A DNA stretch of 6,891 nucleotides from Gammaproteobacteria bacterium (lineage in GTDB: Bacteria > Pseudomonadota > Gammaproteobacteria > GCA-001735895): positions 1 to 6,891 of the forward strand of contig JAOTUD010000145.1 in NCBI GenBank assembly GCA_029864065.1, written 5' to 3'. Below the pieces are notes generated by a model. That model was not told the DNA's origin and made no database searches. It saw only the letters and a list, made by a program, of their open reading frames with translations. This document shows positions 5,454 through 6,891 of this stretch, one piece after another (within the stretch, counting starts at the first letter, position 1; every line of letters begins with the position of its first letter). The position numbers were made by a program, and so were the translations under genes.

Positions 5454-5660
5454 GTGAATATCAAAAGTCAGCCCAAGGACCAGGAACGCAGAGATTTTAT
5501 CAAGAAGTCCACCCTCGTTGGAGCAGGCGTGGCAGCCGCGACGATGGCCAGTACCAGCGCCATTGCCGATATGAGCGGCGCAACGGTCGCAAAGCCAAGT
5601 CAGAAGGGTTACCAGCTAACCCAGCATGTTCTCGACTATTACAAGTCCGCCGACATCTAA
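5454..5660 (+). CDS. Small Tat-signal protein of formate dehydrogenase loci
   Basis: A 68-residue protein matching the 'formate dehydrogenase region TAT target' family (TIGR02811 as I recall it), found just before FdhA genes; its role is unknown. The twin-arginine motif ERRDFIKK (11-18) is followed by a hydrophobic stretch rich in Ala, Gly and Val (about 20-36), and a likely cleavage after the AIA at 36-38. The mature part is only about 30 residues and ends in the conserved pattern GYQLTQHVLDYYKSADI (52-68). It has no cysteines, so it does not hold an Fe-S cluster by itself. The start is GTG with a strong GGAGGAG 6 nt upstream. It begins 47 bp after torD and ends 15 bp before fdhA. It may be a small exported subunit of the enzyme or a helper of its export; both are inference. 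Confidence 0.88.
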   Translation: MNIKSQPKDQERRDFIKKSTLVGAGVAAATMASTSAIADMSGATVAKPSQKGYQLTQHVLDYYKSADI

Positions 5661-5675
5661 CCCGGGGGTTGCAAC

Positions 5676-6891
5676 ATGAAAAAATTAACCAAGACATCCA
5701 GTAAGGTCGACAACAGCGTCACCGTCAATTTCAACAAAGCGGTGCCCGGTGCGATCAGCCGCCGTACCTTTTTGAGAAATTCCGGCCTGATGGCCGGGGG
5801 CGCCGCGCTGGCGACCACGGTCACGCCGATGATGATGAAAAAAGCCGACGCCGCGGTCTCGAATACCGGCGGAAAAATCGAGCGGGTCAAGACTGTCTGT
5901 ACCCATTGCTCGGTCGGCTGCGGCATTATTGCCGAAGTACAGAACGGCGTGTGGACCGGCCAGGAGCCGGCTTTCGATCATCCCTTCAACAAGGGCGCAC
6001 ACTGCGCCAAGGGCGCGTCGATTCGCGAACACGGGCATGGCGAGCGCCGCCTGAAGTATCCGACCAAGCTGGTCGGTGGCAAATGGAAGAAAATTTCCTG
6101 GGACGAGGCGATCAACGAAATCGGCGACAAGATGCTCGAGATTCGCGAAAAGTCCGGACCCGACTCGGTGTTCTGGCTCGGCTCGGCCAAGCATAGCAAC
6201 GAACAGGCTTACCTGTTCCGCAAGTTCGCGGCGATGTGGGGCACCAACAACGTCGATCACCAGGCGCGCATCTGTCACTCGACCACGGTAGCCGGGGTAG
6301 CGAATACCTGGGGTTACGGTGCGATGACCAATTCGTACAACGACATTCACAACTCGAAATCGATCCTGTTGATCGGCTCCAACCCGACCGAGGCGCACCC
6401 GGTCTCGCTGCAGCATATCTTCAAGGCCAAGGAAGAAAACAATGCGCCGATCATCGTCATCGATCCGCGCTACACCCGCACCGCGGCCCACGCCGATCAT
6501 TACCTGCGCATTCGCCCCGGCACCGACGTCGGTATCATCTGGGGCATGATGTGGCATATTTTCGAAAACGGCTGGGAAGACAAGCAATTCATCCGCCAGC
6601 GCGTCTACGGCATGGACGAGGTCATGGCCGAGGTCAAGAAGTGGAATCCGAAAGAAGTCGAGAACGTCACCGGCGTTCCGGAAGACCAGGTTTATGCCGC
6701 CGCCAAGGCGATGGCGGATAACCGTCCCGGTACCTTCATCTGGTGCATGGGCGGCACCCAGCACACCATCGGCAACAATAACACCCGCGCCTACTGCGCG
6801 TTCCAGCTGGCGCTCGGCAACATGGGCGTATCCGGCGGCGGCGCGAATATTTTCCGTGGCCACGACAACGTGCAGGGCGCCACCGATCTCG
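5676..6891 (+). CDS. fdhA: Formate dehydrogenase alpha (catalytic) subunit, N-terminal part (3' end outside window)
   Basis: The catalytic subunit of a periplasmic molybdenum (or tungsten) formate dehydrogenase, oxidising formate to CO2. The window holds 405 codons of an expected roughly 950. A twin-arginine leader, SRRTFLR (28-34), precedes a hydrophobic stretch and a likely cleavage after ADA (57-59). The N-terminal 4Fe-4S site is complete: Cys75, Cys78, Cys82 and Cys110, with Lys112 in CAKG, the residue that links cluster and pterin in this family. QARICHSTTV places Cys200 as the metal ligand, in the position of selenocysteine in E. coli FdnG, followed by the catalytic His201. GAMTNSYNDI, IGSNPTEAHP and VIDPRYTRTA follow, typical of molybdopterin-binding domains of this family. 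The ATG at 5676 gives a complete leader; a GGGGG run 7 nt upstream is a weak ribosome site. It would work with beta and gamma subunits expected to the right, and with the TorD-like chaperone upstream. Confidence 0.96.
   Translation, partial: MKKLTKTSSKVDNSVTVNFNKAVPGAISRRTFLRNSGLMAGGAALATTVTPMMMKKADAAVSNTGGKIERVKTVCTHCSVGCGIIAEVQNGVWTGQEPAFDHPFNKGAHCAKGASIREHGHGERRLKYPTKLVGGKWKKISWDEAINEIGDKMLEIREKSGPDSVFWLGSAKHSNEQAYLFRKFAAMWGTNNVDHQARICHSTTVAGVANTWGYGAMTNSYNDIHNSKSILLIGSNPTEAHPVSLQHIFKAKEENNAPIIVIDPRYTRTAAHADHYLRIRPGTDVGIIWGMMWHIFENGWEDKQFIRQRVYGMDEVMAEVKKWNPKEVENVTGVPEDQVYAAAKAMADNRPGTFIWCMGGTQHTIGNNNTRAYCAFQLALGNMGVSGGGANIFRGHDNVQGATDL

Noticed and set aside
5685..6863. Minus-strand open frame of 392 codons opposite fdhA
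   Set aside because: FdhA motifs on the + strand explain this DNA fully. The antisense translation has no recognisable domain and is a codon-bias artefact.

Overview
The window is GC-rich bacterial DNA (by eye about 60%) with every real gene on the + strand. The content suggests a proteobacterium, most likely a gammaproteobacterium. It carries a DUF3305-DUF3306-ferredoxin-TorD-Tat peptide-formate dehydrogenase gene order, which is familiar from respiratory proteobacteria. It also has REP-like intergenic repeats of a kind common in that group. I cannot name the species.

Region 1 (1-1653) is a two-gene amino-acid metabolism unit. It holds the C-terminal three quarters of an alanine dehydrogenase (ald), whose last codons overlap by 8 bp the start of a nitrilase-superfamily amidase of the Nit1/Nit2 type. 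The overlap and the internal Shine-Dalgarno sequence point to translational coupling.

Region 2 (1654-2097) is a 444-bp spacer with no credible gene. It is packed with inverted repeats: a perfect 17-bp palindrome with a 41-nt loop, two diverged copies of one REP-like hairpin in opposite orientations, and an imperfect 23-bp inverted repeat. A candidate promoter for the next operon lies at its right end.

Region 3 (2098-6891, open at the right edge) is the 5' part of a periplasmic formate dehydrogenase operon. The order is DUF3305 protein, DUF3306 protein, a multi-cluster 4Fe-4S protein, a TorD-family chaperone, a 68-residue Tat-signal peptide protein, and the catalytic alpha subunit FdhA. FdhA is cut at residue 405 of an expected roughly 950. 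The first three genes overlap by 4 and 11 bp and the rest are separated by at most 47 bp, so one transcript is likely. The beta (Fe-S) and gamma (cytochrome b) subunits would be expected just beyond the window.

Working model (inference): TorD binds the twin-arginine leader and inserts or protects the molybdenum cofactor. The Tat system then exports folded FdhA, which oxidises formate to CO2 in the periplasm and passes electrons to quinone. The DUF3305, DUF3306, ferredoxin and small Tat proteins are conserved companions without an established biochemical role. They are the least understood part of the window.
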